Of a stretch of DNA of 64,000 nucleotides, positions 25,904-34,936 are shown in pieces. Location: positions 62,001-126,000 of the forward strand of contig CALUEU010000001.1 of NCBI GenBank assembly GCA_944319735.1. Reading direction: 5' to 3'. The translations under genes were made by a program, and so were the position numbers. Within the stretch, counting starts at the first letter, position 1, and every line of letters begins with the position of its first letter. The DNA comes from an uncultured Methanomassiliicoccus sp. (GTDB lineage Archaea; Thermoplasmatota; Thermoplasmata; Methanomassiliicoccales; Methanomassiliicoccaceae). The notes under the pieces were generated by a model, which saw only the letters and a program-made list of their open reading frames with translations, was not told the DNA's origin and searched no databases.

Positions 25904-26860
25904 GTGATCTCAGCTTCCGCACCAGGAAAAATAGTTCTCATGGGAGAACACGCAGTGGTATTTGGGAAGCCAGCCATAGCTCTAGCAGTCAATTTACGTC
26001 TACGTTGCAGAATTGACCGCAGCAATGAGAATTTAGTAAACGGACAGCCTTTGGCACTGGCCGGGAATCCGTATCTGAGTCATATTGTGAATGATATATC
26101 TAAAAAGAGTGCAGATGTACTTTCTAACCAGCACTTTTCATTTGATGTTTCATCCGATATTCCTGCAGGGTCTGGCCTGGGATCATCTGCCGCACTAAGT
26201 GTAGCAACGATAGGGGCACTTGCAGCTATGAGAAATACATCTCTGGATGAAGAGACAATCTCAAAAAAAGCTTTTGAAGTGGAATTTAATGTTCAGGGAA
26301 GAGCCAGTCCGATGGATTCTTCAGCATCTACACATGGGGGAGGAATTTTTCTAGACAGTAAAAAAGGACCTGATTTTCTCTGGGAATCAACTAAAAACGA
26401 TAAGTCCTGGTTTATACACGATTTAAAAGTTCCAGAAATGGGAATGGTTATCGGATATACAGGAATAAGAAAACCTACTGGTCCGATGATTGCCAAAGTA
26501 GCAGCATACTGCAAACGTACCAGATTCGCCTGTGAAATCGTTGATGAAATCGGCGAAATAACACTTGAAGGAGCAGAGGCGTTAAATCACAATGATACTG
26601 AAAGACTTGGCAGACTCATGACTAAAAATCACAAGCTCTTGGCAATCTTAGGAGTATCTTCTCCTGAATTACAGAAACTAGTGGATGCTGCACTGCCGTA
26701 TTCATATGGTGCAAAATTAACAGGCGGCGGAGGCGGCGGAAGCATGATTGCTCTGACAGACAAACCTGAAAAAGTCTACAAAGCAATTGAACTTCGCGGC
26801 GGAATACCCTATATCGTCCGCACCGGCGTAAATGGAATAAAAATAAGTGAGCGGGATTGA
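25904..26860 (+). CDS. mvk: Mevalonate kinase
   Basis: Phosphorylates mevalonate in the archaeal isoprenoid pathway. The GHMP kinase signs are clear: SAPGKIVLMGEHAVVFGKPAIA (1-25), the ATP loop SDIPAGSGLGSSAALSVA (about 85-102) and the C-terminal KLTGGGGGGSMIAL. The start is GTG 25904 with AAGGAT upstream; a TATA-like acttataattct precedes it. Length 318 is normal. It converges on the geranylgeranyl reductase gene with only 5 bp between the two stops, so two steps of lipid synthesis lie side by side. Confidence 0.95.
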   Translation: MISASAPGKIVLMGEHAVVFGKPAIALAVNLRLRCRIDRSNENLVNGQPLALAGNPYLSHIVNDISKKSADVLSNQHFSFDVSSDIPAGSGLGSSAALSVATIGALAAMRNTSLDEETISKKAFEVEFNVQGRASPMDSSASTHGGGIFLDSKKGPDFLWESTKNDKSWFIHDLKVPEMGMVIGYTGIRKPTGPMIAKVAAYCKRTRFACEIVDEIGEITLEGAEALNHNDTERLGRLMTKNHKLLAILGVSSPELQKLVDAALPYSYGAKLTGGGGGGSMIALTDKPEKVYKAIELRGGIPYIVRTGVNGIKISERD

Positions 26861-26865
26861 CCCGC

Positions 26866-28056
26866 TTAAATTAAGTCTTCAAATTCTTTTACGAGATCTG
26901 GATGTTTCTCTTTAACAATTGCCAGTAAATTCCTGACAGAAAGTTTTTCAACACCAACCTCTGAGATTGTCTTGACTAATGAGTCTAAAGTAGCATCATC
27001 TAATGTAACTAATTTCTCTTTAGCCATCCAGTTGCGCCAGAGTTTGTTTTCCAGACGGTCTCTCCAGTTATCTTCGTACTCCTGGAATGTATTCATGGTG
27101 TAGTCGCCTGTTTCTTTTGCCTTGGCAAGAGCTTTTCCGGCAAACATACCAGCAATACAGCTGTTGGAAATTCCTCCACCAGTAATCGGATCGATCTGTC
27201 TGGCAGCGTCTCCGACCAGAATTACATGATCAATGCAAACTGAGTCCAGAGGTGCACATACCGACACGGCACCGGCTACACATTCCAAAGGCTGTCCATC
27301 TTTAAGACCAGGAGTCTCAGCAATGAACTTGTCGAGATACATCTTGGGGTCACCAAGATTCTTGATGAGTGGAGTGAGAATTCCTAATCCAACATTGGCA
27401 GTGTCTTCAGTCTTGGGGAATACCCATACGTATCCGCCTGGAGCTGCAGAACCGAGTACGAATTCACAGTAATCGCAATCATATTTGATGTTGGTAAGCC
27501 TGTACTGGTAGCAGGTCAGAATATCGTTTGGTTTTAATGAGGTGTCGATTCCAGCCCAGCGTCCGATTTGTGACTCGTAACCGTCAGCACCTACAACTGC
27601 ATCAGCCAGGATCTCGATTTCTTCACCGTGGCTCACAGCTTTGACACCAGCTACTTTGCCGTCTTTCCAGATCAGACCGGTTGCTGCAGTCTTGAGCATT
27701 ATTTTTGCACCAGCTTTTGCAGCATCTTTTGCTAAGGCTTTGTCAAAGAATACCCTGTCTACGACCCAACCGACTTCATTACCGGCGTTCTTTTCATCAA
27801 CAAAGTAGGTGAAACCAGTTGGAGAAACGAATTTTGCTCCTTTGATATCTCTAGCAATCCACTTAGGATCTACTTCAATGCCAACTTCATCGAGCCAAGC
27901 TTTGGAAATACCCTCACCGCATCTAACTGGGGCACCTATTTCCTGACGCTTTTCAATTAATACAACGTCAACTCCGTTCTTAGCTGCCCATTTTGCAGTC
28001 ATGCTGCCTGCAGGACCAGCACCTACAACAACCACATCGCACTTAATCTGCCTCAT
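26866..28056 (-). CDS. Geranylgeranyl reductase (digeranylgeranylglycerophospholipid reductase)
   Basis: FAD enzyme that saturates the isoprenoid chains of archaeal lipids. The N-terminal dinucleotide motif is VVVGAGPAGSMTAKWAAKNG, followed by LIEKRQEIGAPVRCGEG. The second FAD motif is HVILVGDAARQIDPITGGGISN (about 270-292), and CEFVLG with GGYVWVFP lies between. Length 396 matches the archaeal GGR family. Its ATG overlaps the stop of the small ferredoxin gene, which may be the electron donor, and the tetraether-synthase gene is next upstream, making one operon. Confidence 0.95.
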   Translation of the reverse strand: MRQIKCDVVVVGAGPAGSMTAKWAAKNGVDVVLIEKRQEIGAPVRCGEGISKAWLDEVGIEVDPKWIARDIKGAKFVSPTGFTYFVDEKNAGNEVGWVVDRVFFDKALAKDAAKAGAKIMLKTAATGLIWKDGKVAGVKAVSHGEEIEILADAVVGADGYESQIGRWAGIDTSLKPNDILTCYQYRLTNIKYDCDYCEFVLGSAAPGGYVWVFPKTEDTANVGLGILTPLIKNLGDPKMYLDKFIAETPGLKDGQPLECVAGAVSVCAPLDSVCIDHVILVGDAARQIDPITGGGISNSCIAGMFAGKALAKAKETGDYTMNTFQEYEDNWRDRLENKLWRNWMAKEKLVTLDDATLDSLVKTISEVGVEKLSVRNLLAIVKEKHPDLVKEFEDLI

Positions 28057-28226
28057 TCTTTACCCTCCATCTCTAAAGCTCCGACGGGGCATATTTTGAC
28101 ACATCTCCCGCAGCGGTTGCAGTTCTCATTAAATTCAAGCATGACGTCATTCAGATATATTGCATTTTGAGGACAGGATCCAACGCATGCTCCGCATTTA
28201 TGACACTTTTCGATATGCACTATCAT
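28053..28226 (-). CDS. Small 2x[4Fe-4S] ferredoxin (57 aa)
   Basis: The product begins MIVHIEKCHKCGACVGSCP and has a second cluster motif CNRCGRCVKICP. Cysteines C8, C11, C14, C18 and C36, C39, C42, C46 give two [4Fe-4S] clusters. AAGGAG stands at the proper distance before the ATG at 28226. It begins 19 bp after the tes-type gene and its TGA overlaps the geranylgeranyl reductase ATG. The position suggests that it supplies low-potential electrons to one or both lipid enzymes. Confidence 0.92.
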   Translation of the reverse strand: MIVHIEKCHKCGACVGSCPQNAIYLNDVMLEFNENCNRCGRCVKICPVGALEMEGKE

Positions 28227-28244
28227 AGAACTATCTCCTTTGGA

Positions 28245-29798
28245 TCAGGTATACTCGTCTCCCTTCTTAGCTCTCCATTCCTCTAATGGAATTGAGAATT
28301 TCTTCTCGACTTCAGCACGGTACTCGGGTCCTCCGTTGTATGCACAGAATGGAATAATTCTTCCGTCTGGTACAACATAGTGAATTACACAGCGCTTGAC
28401 CCTCTCAATATCGTAGTTATAGTCATCCTGGAAGTGCATTGCACTTACAAGCAACATATTCCATGAGAATTTTGCCAGTCCCTCTTTGGTTTCGTTGTTG
28501 AATACATTGGTCATCATTTTTATGAACTGTAATGTATTCATACCATCTGGTATCTTATCCTCGATCATATGTTTCTTAATAATTCTCTCTGCTTTCAGCA
28601 GGGAAAGTTTCTTGACTTTTGAATTCTCAGTCTTCTTAGCTAACTCGAATAAATCATCAAAAAGACCTTCGACTTCTATGAAGTCTGTAATCGGTATCAC
28701 ATTGTTTTCATCTTTAACAAACCAATAGGTTGCAAGTCCGCAATGAGGATGTGCGGAGAATGTTACTTTATCTTTGCCTAAGAATGCAGAAGCATATGCA
28801 GAGATAGGCACAACGCTTGGTACTGGGTACCAGTCTTTCTTGTGAGCATATCCTGTCTGTTCTTCAATATCTTTAACAAGATCTGGAATTGTGTATCTGC
28901 CCTGTTCTCTTTCTTCCTGCTCCATACGGCCCGTAAATGCCACTGGCTGGAAGTTGACGCCTCTGACGACATCCATATTTTTAATTGCAAATCTGATGAT
29001 GTCTCCAATCTGGTGATCGTTTAGACCCCTTACTAATGTTGGAACCAACACAACAGAAGGACGCTTATTGGGAACGTTTCTGATATTCTCAATGGCTTTG
29101 TTTTTAACATCCACCATCTTTCTGCCTCTGCTCCTCATGTAGATGTCATCATCCATACCATCGAACTGAAGGTAGATTGTGTTTAATCCAGCTTCTGCAC
29201 ATTTGATAGCAAATTCAGGATCGCTTGCTAATTTTACACCGTTTGTAGCAACCTGAATCTGAGCGAATTTGAGCTCTTTCGCTTTTTTAATTACGTCAAA
29301 GAATCTGGGATAAATTGTAGGTTCTCCGCCTGAGAACTGAACTGCTGTGCACGGCACTGGCCTTTCTGCACGCAGGTTTTCAAGCATTTTGACAACTTCA
29401 TCATATGAAGGTTCGTACACATAACCAGCCTGACCAGCATGAGCAAAACAGATTGGACAGTTCATGTTGCATCTGTTAGTAAGATCCAGATTTGCTAAGA
29501 CAGTGTGACTTGCATGCAGATTACAGAGTCCACAGTTATCAGGGCAGCTTGTAGCATCCTGGATCAAAGCATTCGATACACCAGTGGTATCATATGCGAA
29601 TTTCTCTGCTTTTAAGTAAAGCTCTACGTCAGACCAATAAACGTCTGTGACCTTACCGTGTTCTGGACAGGTCTTGTCCATCAACACTTTGCCATTTGAT
29701 TCGTATATGGTAGCAGGTACAACCTTTTTACATTCGGGACAAAGAGACTGAGTATCTTTTGGGAGCCCCTTCTTTAATGCACTATCTATTGTAATCAT
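28245..29798 (-). CDS. tes: Tetraether lipid synthase-type radical SAM enzyme (Tes, MJ0619-like)
   Basis: Couples the ends of archaeal lipid chains to make tetraethers. The radical SAM motif is CNMNCPICF (C110, C114, C117), followed by VQFSGGEPTIYPRF. Extra cysteines that could hold additional clusters lie at 20, 23 and 44 and at 85, 89 and 92 (CPDNCGLC), as in the MJ0619 family. Length 517 fits. It is upstream of the ferredoxin and geranylgeranyl reductase genes and divergent from a TrmB-type regulator. The family call is from memory of its motifs; context strongly supports lipid work. Confidence 0.85.
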   Translation of the reverse strand: MITIDSALKKGLPKDTQSLCPECKKVVPATIYESNGKVLMDKTCPEHGKVTDVYWSDVELYLKAEKFAYDTTGVSNALIQDATSCPDNCGLCNLHASHTVLANLDLTNRCNMNCPICFAHAGQAGYVYEPSYDEVVKMLENLRAERPVPCTAVQFSGGEPTIYPRFFDVIKKAKELKFAQIQVATNGVKLASDPEFAIKCAEAGLNTIYLQFDGMDDDIYMRSRGRKMVDVKNKAIENIRNVPNKRPSVVLVPTLVRGLNDHQIGDIIRFAIKNMDVVRGVNFQPVAFTGRMEQEEREQGRYTIPDLVKDIEEQTGYAHKKDWYPVPSVVPISAYASAFLGKDKVTFSAHPHCGLATYWFVKDENNVIPITDFIEVEGLFDDLFELAKKTENSKVKKLSLLKAERIIKKHMIEDKIPDGMNTLQFIKMMTNVFNNETKEGLAKFSWNMLLVSAMHFQDDYNYDIERVKRCVIHYVVPDGRIIPFCAYNGGPEYRAEVEKKFSIPLEEWRAKKGDEYT

Positions 29799-29844
29799 AA
29801 CAAGTCCCCGCAGTTAAAAGGATAGATAGGTATTTAATAGAATT

Positions 29845-29861
29845 GTAGCTCTTGTCGCTAC
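29845..29861. promoter_or_regulatory. Inverted repeat between tes and trmB-like gene
   Basis: GTAGC-N7-GCTAC ends two bases before the ATG at 29864. An AT-rich stretch (aggtatttaatag, 29828-29840) next to it can be a TATA box for either direction. Binding by the TrmB-type protein here would control both itself and the lipid operon. Confidence 0.5.
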
Positions 29862-29863
29862 AA

Positions 29864-30610
29864 ATGAATGAAGAAAATTTATTCAAATTTTTATCGTCTG
29901 ATCCAATGGATGTAGATCAAACGAAGTCAGAATTACTGTCGCTTCTGAGCAACCTAGGATTCTCAGAGTATGAAGCTAAAGCATATCTTTCTCTCATAAT
30001 GAAAACAAGAGCTTCAGCAGAGGAAGTGGCGGAAATGGCTGAAATTCCAAGAACTTCTTCATACAAGGTTCTTAAAAGTCTGATATCCAAAGGATTTGCA
30101 ACTTCTAAAGAAGGCCGTCCAACACAGTATTTTCCAGTTCATCCACGAAATGTCCGAGATCGATTTATTGCTGATTTCAGCAGATCTTTTGAAAAGCTGG
30201 AAATGGCTTATGGCCTCATCACTGAAAAAGGAACGCCTCAGATTGTATACACAATGACTGGAAAGGCAAAAATAATTGCAAAAATAGGCGACATGCTTGA
30301 TTCTGCAGAAGAGTCATTCTTCATCGCCTCGCCGCTTATTGAAGAGATATACAAGTATTGTTTCCACAGCTTTTCTAAAGCCGTCAAGCGTGGCGTGAAT
30401 ATTGTTGTTGTTACGATTCCAGGACCTGAAATACAATATGCTTCAGAAGTCGTCAGAAAAAAAGGAATAATGGCCACAGACGTTCTTGCAGATTGTAAAG
30501 CCGCTATGCTGGCTTCGAATGATCTCGGCATCTGCGGATATACTGACAATGAGTTTATTGTAGGACATATGCAGTCGTTTCTGCTGATCTCTTTATTAAA
30601 TGAAGGTTAG
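29864..30610 (+). CDS. TrmB-family transcriptional regulator
   Basis: Residues 20-90 form a winged helix: LLSLLSNLGFSEYEAKAYLSLI, then EVAEMAEIPRTSSYKVLKSLISKGFATSKEGRPTQYFPV, the classic TrmB N-terminal pattern. The C-terminal half (about 115-245) is a phospholipase D-like effector domain (SFFIASPLIEEIYKYCF, GVNIVVVTIPG). I use ATG 29864; an in-frame TTG at 29852 is less likely. It is divergent from the tes-ferredoxin-GGR operon with a palindrome between them, so it is the candidate regulator of membrane-lipid genes. The ligand is unknown. Confidence 0.88.
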   Translation: MNEENLFKFLSSDPMDVDQTKSELLSLLSNLGFSEYEAKAYLSLIMKTRASAEEVAEMAEIPRTSSYKVLKSLISKGFATSKEGRPTQYFPVHPRNVRDRFIADFSRSFEKLEMAYGLITEKGTPQIVYTMTGKAKIIAKIGDMLDSAEESFFIASPLIEEIYKYCFHSFSKAVKRGVNIVVVTIPGPEIQYASEVVRKKGIMATDVLADCKAAMLASNDLGICGYTDNEFIVGHMQSFLLISLLNEG

Positions 30611-30621
30611 GATGATCTGAA

Positions 30622-31884
30622 TCATCCTATTATTTTCTGACCTTTCATATATGGACGCAGCACTTCTGGAATTACGATTTTGCCGTCAGGTGTCTGATAG
30701 TTTTCCATAATTGATACAAGCGTCCTTGGCAAAGCGAGACCTGATCCGTTTAATGTATTGATGAACTCGCTTTTGAGATGCGGTTCTGGACGGTATTTTA
30801 TTCTAGCTCTGCGGGCCTGGAAGTCTGTGAAACAAGAACATGAAGAAACTTCGAGCCACTGGTCTGCAGCTGGCGCATAAGCTTCCAGATCATATGTCTT
30901 TGCAGATGCAAAACCCATGTCACCGGTACACAGCAGAAGAACACGGTAAGGCAGTTCCAGACCGCGAAGAATTGCTTCGGCATTATCACGCAGAGTCTCT
31001 AATCTCTCCATAGATCCCTGTGGAAGAACGAACTCAACAAGCTCAATCTTATTAAACTGATGAACCCTGATTATTCCCCTGGTATCCGCATTCCTTCCAG
31101 CTTCACGCCTGAATGACGGAAGATATGCTGTATAATATATTGGAAGATCTACTTTCTCAAAAATCTCATCCTGATGCATGTTTGTTACCGGAACTTCTGC
31201 TGTTGGATTGAGCCATAAGTCATCTCTTTCACACCAGTACATATCATCCTTCATCTTTGGATACTGTCCGGTTCCTATTACAGCATTTTTATTGATAATC
31301 GCAGGAGGTATTATTTCGGTATATCCCTGCTCGTGGTGAACATCCAACATATACTGAATCAAGGCGCGTTCCAGCCTGGCTCCGTCACCCTTCATGATAT
31401 AGAAACCGCTGCCTGTTATCTTTGCGCCTCTTACAAAATCAATAATGTCAAGGTCTTCACCGAGCTCATAATGTTTTTTAGGTTCAAAATCGAATTTTTT
31501 TGGTGTTCCCCATTCCATTACAATCTTGTTTCCGTCATAATCCTTCCCTATCGGAACACTTTCATCAGGAATGTTCGGAATGTTTAAGGCGATATCTTCC
31601 CTTTTTAATTCAAGTTCTATTTTGAGAGCATCAAGTTCTTTAATTCTCTCAGAAACTTGTTTCATCTCGGCAATAACCTTCTGTTTTTCCTCACCTTTCA
31701 GACTCGGAATGCGGCTTGAGGCATCATTGCGTTCATGTTTCAGCCTGTTGCCGTCATCCACGGCTTTTCTCCATTCCTTATCCACAGTTAAAAAATCATC
31801 CAGCAGTTCCTCTGAATAATTCCGGTTTTTAAGTGATTCCCTGATAAGATCGGGGTTGTTACGGATTAGATCGATGTCTAGCAA
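30622..31884 (-). CDS. serS: Seryl-tRNA synthetase
   Basis: Charges tRNA-Ser. The protein has the N-terminal coiled-coil arm (about 25-110) and class II motifs: LPIYYTAYLPSFRREAG (motif 2, with the arginine) and GSGLALPRTLVSIMENYQ (motif 3). It is the common bacterial/archaeal type of SerRS, not the rare methanogen type with a zinc N-domain. I place the start at TTG 31884 (MLDIDLIRNNPDLIRE, the usual family start, with GGGGA before it); GTG 31899 would add five residues. yhbY and rnp4 lie upstream in the same direction. Confidence 0.95.
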   Translation of the reverse strand: MLDIDLIRNNPDLIRESLKNRNYSEELLDDFLTVDKEWRKAVDDGNRLKHERNDASSRIPSLKGEEKQKVIAEMKQVSERIKELDALKIELELKREDIALNIPNIPDESVPIGKDYDGNKIVMEWGTPKKFDFEPKKHYELGEDLDIIDFVRGAKITGSGFYIMKGDGARLERALIQYMLDVHHEQGYTEIIPPAIINKNAVIGTGQYPKMKDDMYWCERDDLWLNPTAEVPVTNMHQDEIFEKVDLPIYYTAYLPSFRREAGRNADTRGIIRVHQFNKIELVEFVLPQGSMERLETLRDNAEAILRGLELPYRVLLLCTGDMGFASAKTYDLEAYAPAADQWLEVSSCSCFTDFQARRARIKYRPEPHLKSEFINTLNGSGLALPRTLVSIMENYQTPDGKIVIPEVLRPYMKGQKIIG

Positions 31885-31933
31885 TGCGGTTCCCCACACG
31901 GCTAATTACATCAGGTATTCAAAAACTCTTGTA

Positions 31934-32209
31934 TCAGTTTTCTGCTATTTTGGGATCACATAGCAGAATTGTAAAACCTCTTGTTTCAACGCACTTCACT
32001 TCGGCACGTTTTGCTATGTCTGCTGCCACGTCTTTGATATCTTCACCGGCTGCAGGCAGCATTTTTACTTTAATGATCTTTGCCCTCTTTATCTGAGTTT
32101 TTATCTCCTCAATTACGCCATCAGAAACTCCCTCTTTCCCCACATGGATTGTTGGATCAATGGTGCTTCCCCTCTTAACGAGCTCTTTTTTACTTAATTT
32201 TGTTGACAT
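31934..32209 (-). CDS. YhbY/CRM-domain RNA-binding protein
   Basis: A single CRM domain of 91 residues: LSKKELVKRGSTIDPTIHVGKEGVSDGVIEEI, then a basic segment with KIIKVKMLPAAGEDI and RGFTILLCDP. It contains the KxG-type loop (HVGKEG) known in YhbY, which associates with ribosomal precursor RNA in bacteria. In archaea it is often next to ribosome or RNase P genes. Its start follows directly on the stop of rnp4, so both are read from one mRNA. Confidence 0.92.
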   Translation of the reverse strand: MSTKLSKKELVKRGSTIDPTIHVGKEGVSDGVIEEIKTQIKRAKIIKVKMLPAAGEDIKDVAADIAKRAEVKCVETRGFTILLCDPKIAEN

Positions 32210-32530
32210 TTAATCACTCTTTTTGTATGCATATGATGTTCTTATAATCTTACCACAATTTAAGCAGTGTATACTCAAGTGGCCTGAATTTAATCTAACC
32301 CTGCAGTTTGTTCCAGGAATCAGAGGTGAAAGACATTTTTTACAGTATAAATCCTCTTTAGGTATTGAGGTCTTGGTTTTGTTGCTTACTTTTCTGGCCA
32401 GCTCCACATACCTTCTGCTTCTGTTATAATTTCCATATCGAGACTCATTGCGGGCCATCTGCATCAACATATTAATTCTATCTCTAGATATATATTTAAT
32501 TTCTTTAGAGGATATTCTTTTTTTAGTCAT
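32210..32530 (-). CDS. rnp4: Ribonuclease P protein component 4 (Rpp21)
   Basis: Protein subunit of the tRNA 5' processing enzyme RNase P. N-terminal basic helices (RDRINMLMQMARNESRYGNYNRSRRYVELARKV, given here as a pattern of R/Y/N) precede a zinc ribbon with CKKCLSPLIPGTNC and CLNCG, the four-cysteine set of Rpp21/Rnp4. Length 106 is normal. Immediately upstream of yhbY without a gap; serS follows. The set looks like an RNA-processing operon. Confidence 0.92.
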   Translation of the reverse strand: MTKKRISSKEIKYISRDRINMLMQMARNESRYGNYNRSRRYVELARKVSNKTKTSIPKEDLYCKKCLSPLIPGTNCRVRLNSGHLSIHCLNCGKIIRTSYAYKKSD

Positions 32531-32773
32531 GTTTAATGCGCATGTAAATTATTCGTCTATTAGATTCTTCGCTTTGAACTGGGCGTGAATTGCTCATTGT
32601 ATAAAGTCAATAAAATTATTGATACGAATTCTTTTAAGAGGTGTATACTTTCATGATGCGTGAGCAAATAACGCGTCAATTGTCTAATGAAGAATGAAAA
32701 AAGGATATACCAAGACGGATATCTGCCAGACGCTTTGCTGCATGATGCAAAACAATAAATTGGAAGGACTGAC

Positions 32774-34660
32774 TTGGACGAAACAATACTGTTGATTAAT
32801 CTTGCATGCCTCATGCTAGTAGCTGGAGCTTGCACTCTGATTTTCTCCAAGTTGAAGCTTCCATCAGTTATTGGATTTTTAGCAGCTGGAATTATAATTG
32901 GACCAATATTGGATTTGTCAGATTCCAGTGACATGATGTCTATTGTCTCGATATTTTCTGACCTAGGCATTGTAATTTTAATGTTTTACATAGGATTGGA
33001 GTTAAATCTACAGAAGCTTAAAAAAGTAGGAAAATACGTAATCGTAGTAGCGGCTATTCAGCTTCCACTGGTAGTCATGTTCGGCTACATTGCCGGAACT
33101 GCCATGGGATGGAGTTTTACTGCATCCATATTTTTAGGGGCCGTTTTGTCGGGATCGAGTACGGCTGTAGTTGCAGCAGTGCTGAAAGCAAATAATGTAA
33201 TAGATGAAGAGACCAAAGATGGTATCATCTTAATCACAGTGATGGAGGATATCGGACAAGTCATAATACTGACAATGGCTACTCCCCTGCTGAGCGGAGA
33301 TTCTCCAGCTTTAGACTCTACTTTAATCCTCATCTTCAGCATCATATTGTTCATTGGATTGAGCATAGCTGTTGGTGTTCTGGTAATTCCAAAATTTTTA
33401 AACTGGGTTGGAAAAAAATACAGTCCAGAGTCGCTGCTGATAATTTCAATAGGGTTATGTTTTGCAATGGCTCTCTGTGCATCATCAATCGGCCTGTCAA
33501 TTGCAATCGGATCGTTTTTAATGGGTTTAATCATCTCTCAATGTGAATACTCAAAGGTTGTGATGGCAAGAATAGAGCCGCTCAAAGAGATATTTATGGC
33601 CGTATTTTTCATTTCAATCGGAATGGAAATTGTTCCTGCAGAGCTCGTTGATAATCTCTTACTAATATTTATCATAGTAATTATATTTATCCTGGCAAAG
33701 GGTTTTTCTGCAACGTTTGCGTGTTATATCGCCAACCGCCCGCTAAAAACAGCATTCATTTCTGCTGCTAGCCTCTTAGCAATGGGAGAATTTGCACTTA
33801 TCATCTCTAAAACTGCCTATGATGCAGGCGCTGTTCAAAGCTGGTTCTACACATCAGTCATTGGAGCGTGTCTTGTTTCCATGATCCTGTTGCCTCCGAT
33901 TTCCAAAAATTCCATTAAGATCTATGACAAGGTATCGGAAGCATCTCCAAGCTGGTTACACAAATGGATCAATAAAGTTAATGAAATTCGTGCAGATGTA
34001 TTCGCAAGAGTTTCATTCTCACCCGCCTCTAAAAAAATTGCTGCCCGAGAGACATCAATGATCGCTATAGACTTTGGAGTAATAATAATTACAGAGATTA
34101 TATTTTATTATCTATCTCCTTACGCAGTACAATATGTAGCCGATACGCTGCCATCACTAAACCGCTATGTGATGCTGGCAATATTGATTGCTAATTTCAT
34201 TATATTGATTCCAGTAGTACACTCTCTGGTTCAAAGTCTAAAAGCCATCTCTAAACTGATGATCGTGGGAGGAGCTATCTCTAAAATCACAAAGACAACA
34301 GAGGTTACTCCGCTCATCACATTTGTTCAAAATATGAGTACTGTGATCAGTGTTACAATTCTTACACTGCTGATCTTAATAATTGTACCAATATCATTTG
34401 GAACATGGGCATATTTTGCAGGATTAGTCATATGTCTGATCATTGTTTTAGTTTACGTCATCTATAGCAAAAATAACAGTTACATGAAAGCCCGTACCGC
34501 TGTTGCAAATACCATTTCTGAAAGGAGGGGTCATGCTTCATGGTCTGAAGACGAATATGAAGAAGATCAAGAAGGATTTGTTTCAGACATTTCTACACAT
34601 GAGCATGAAGGATTCGAAGATGTTGCAGAATTGCCAAAGAATGATGATAAACCCAAGTAA
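32774..34660 (+). CDS. KefB-type (CPA2) cation:proton antiporter with extra membrane domain
   Basis: The start is TTG 32774, preceded by GGAAGGA. Residues 1-385 are a CPA2 antiporter (KLPSVIGFLAAGIIIGP in span 1-2; SGSSTAVVAAVLK; IGLSIAIGSFLMG; MAVFFISIGME) with about 12 spans. There is no cytoplasmic TrkA-N/RCK domain. Instead there is a linker (about 395-430), then four further spans (430-570) and an acidic tail rich in Glu/Asp (SEDEYEEDQEG). It probably exchanges K+ or Na+ for protons; the tail could sense ions. The gene is alone. Confidence 0.88.
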   Translation: MDETILLINLACLMLVAGACTLIFSKLKLPSVIGFLAAGIIIGPILDLSDSSDMMSIVSIFSDLGIVILMFYIGLELNLQKLKKVGKYVIVVAAIQLPLVVMFGYIAGTAMGWSFTASIFLGAVLSGSSTAVVAAVLKANNVIDEETKDGIILITVMEDIGQVIILTMATPLLSGDSPALDSTLILIFSIILFIGLSIAVGVLVIPKFLNWVGKKYSPESLLIISIGLCFAMALCASSIGLSIAIGSFLMGLIISQCEYSKVVMARIEPLKEIFMAVFFISIGMEIVPAELVDNLLLIFIIVIIFILAKGFSATFACYIANRPLKTAFISAASLLAMGEFALIISKTAYDAGAVQSWFYTSVIGACLVSMILLPPISKNSIKIYDKVSEASPSWLHKWINKVNEIRADVFARVSFSPASKKIAARETSMIAIDFGVIIITEIIFYYLSPYAVQYVADTLPSLNRYVMLAILIANFIILIPVVHSLVQSLKAISKLMIVGGAISKITKTTEVTPLITFVQNMSTVISVTILTLLILIIVPISFGTWAYFAGLVICLIIVLVYVIYSKNNSYMKARTAVANTISERRGHASWSEDEYEEDQEGFVSDISTHEHEGFEDVAELPKNDDKPK

Positions 34661-34936
34661 AACACATTCTGATAAACATTGATAATTTTCAAAAACCAAT
34701 AATACAGGCAGCTTTTAATCAAGAGTTTAATATATGCCTAGAGTTGCTATATACTCTAAAGATTGAGGTGAAAAGGCATTTTCATTAAATGATGAAAGCA
34801 AAAACGAGTTCTTCAGAACTTGAAAGAATTAGATTCATGAAAGATCGAAGAATATGTAGCATTCTTGAGAGTAAGACTTGTTTATCGATTTTTTGATGCG
34901 TTGTGTATAAAATCTATAGAGTTTGGGAGGAATTCA

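Noticed and set aside
34789-34896. 35-codon frame starting at ATG 34789
   Set aside because: GAGGTGA lies 17 bases away, the peptide has no feature of note, and it runs towards the better-supported DUF6882 start.
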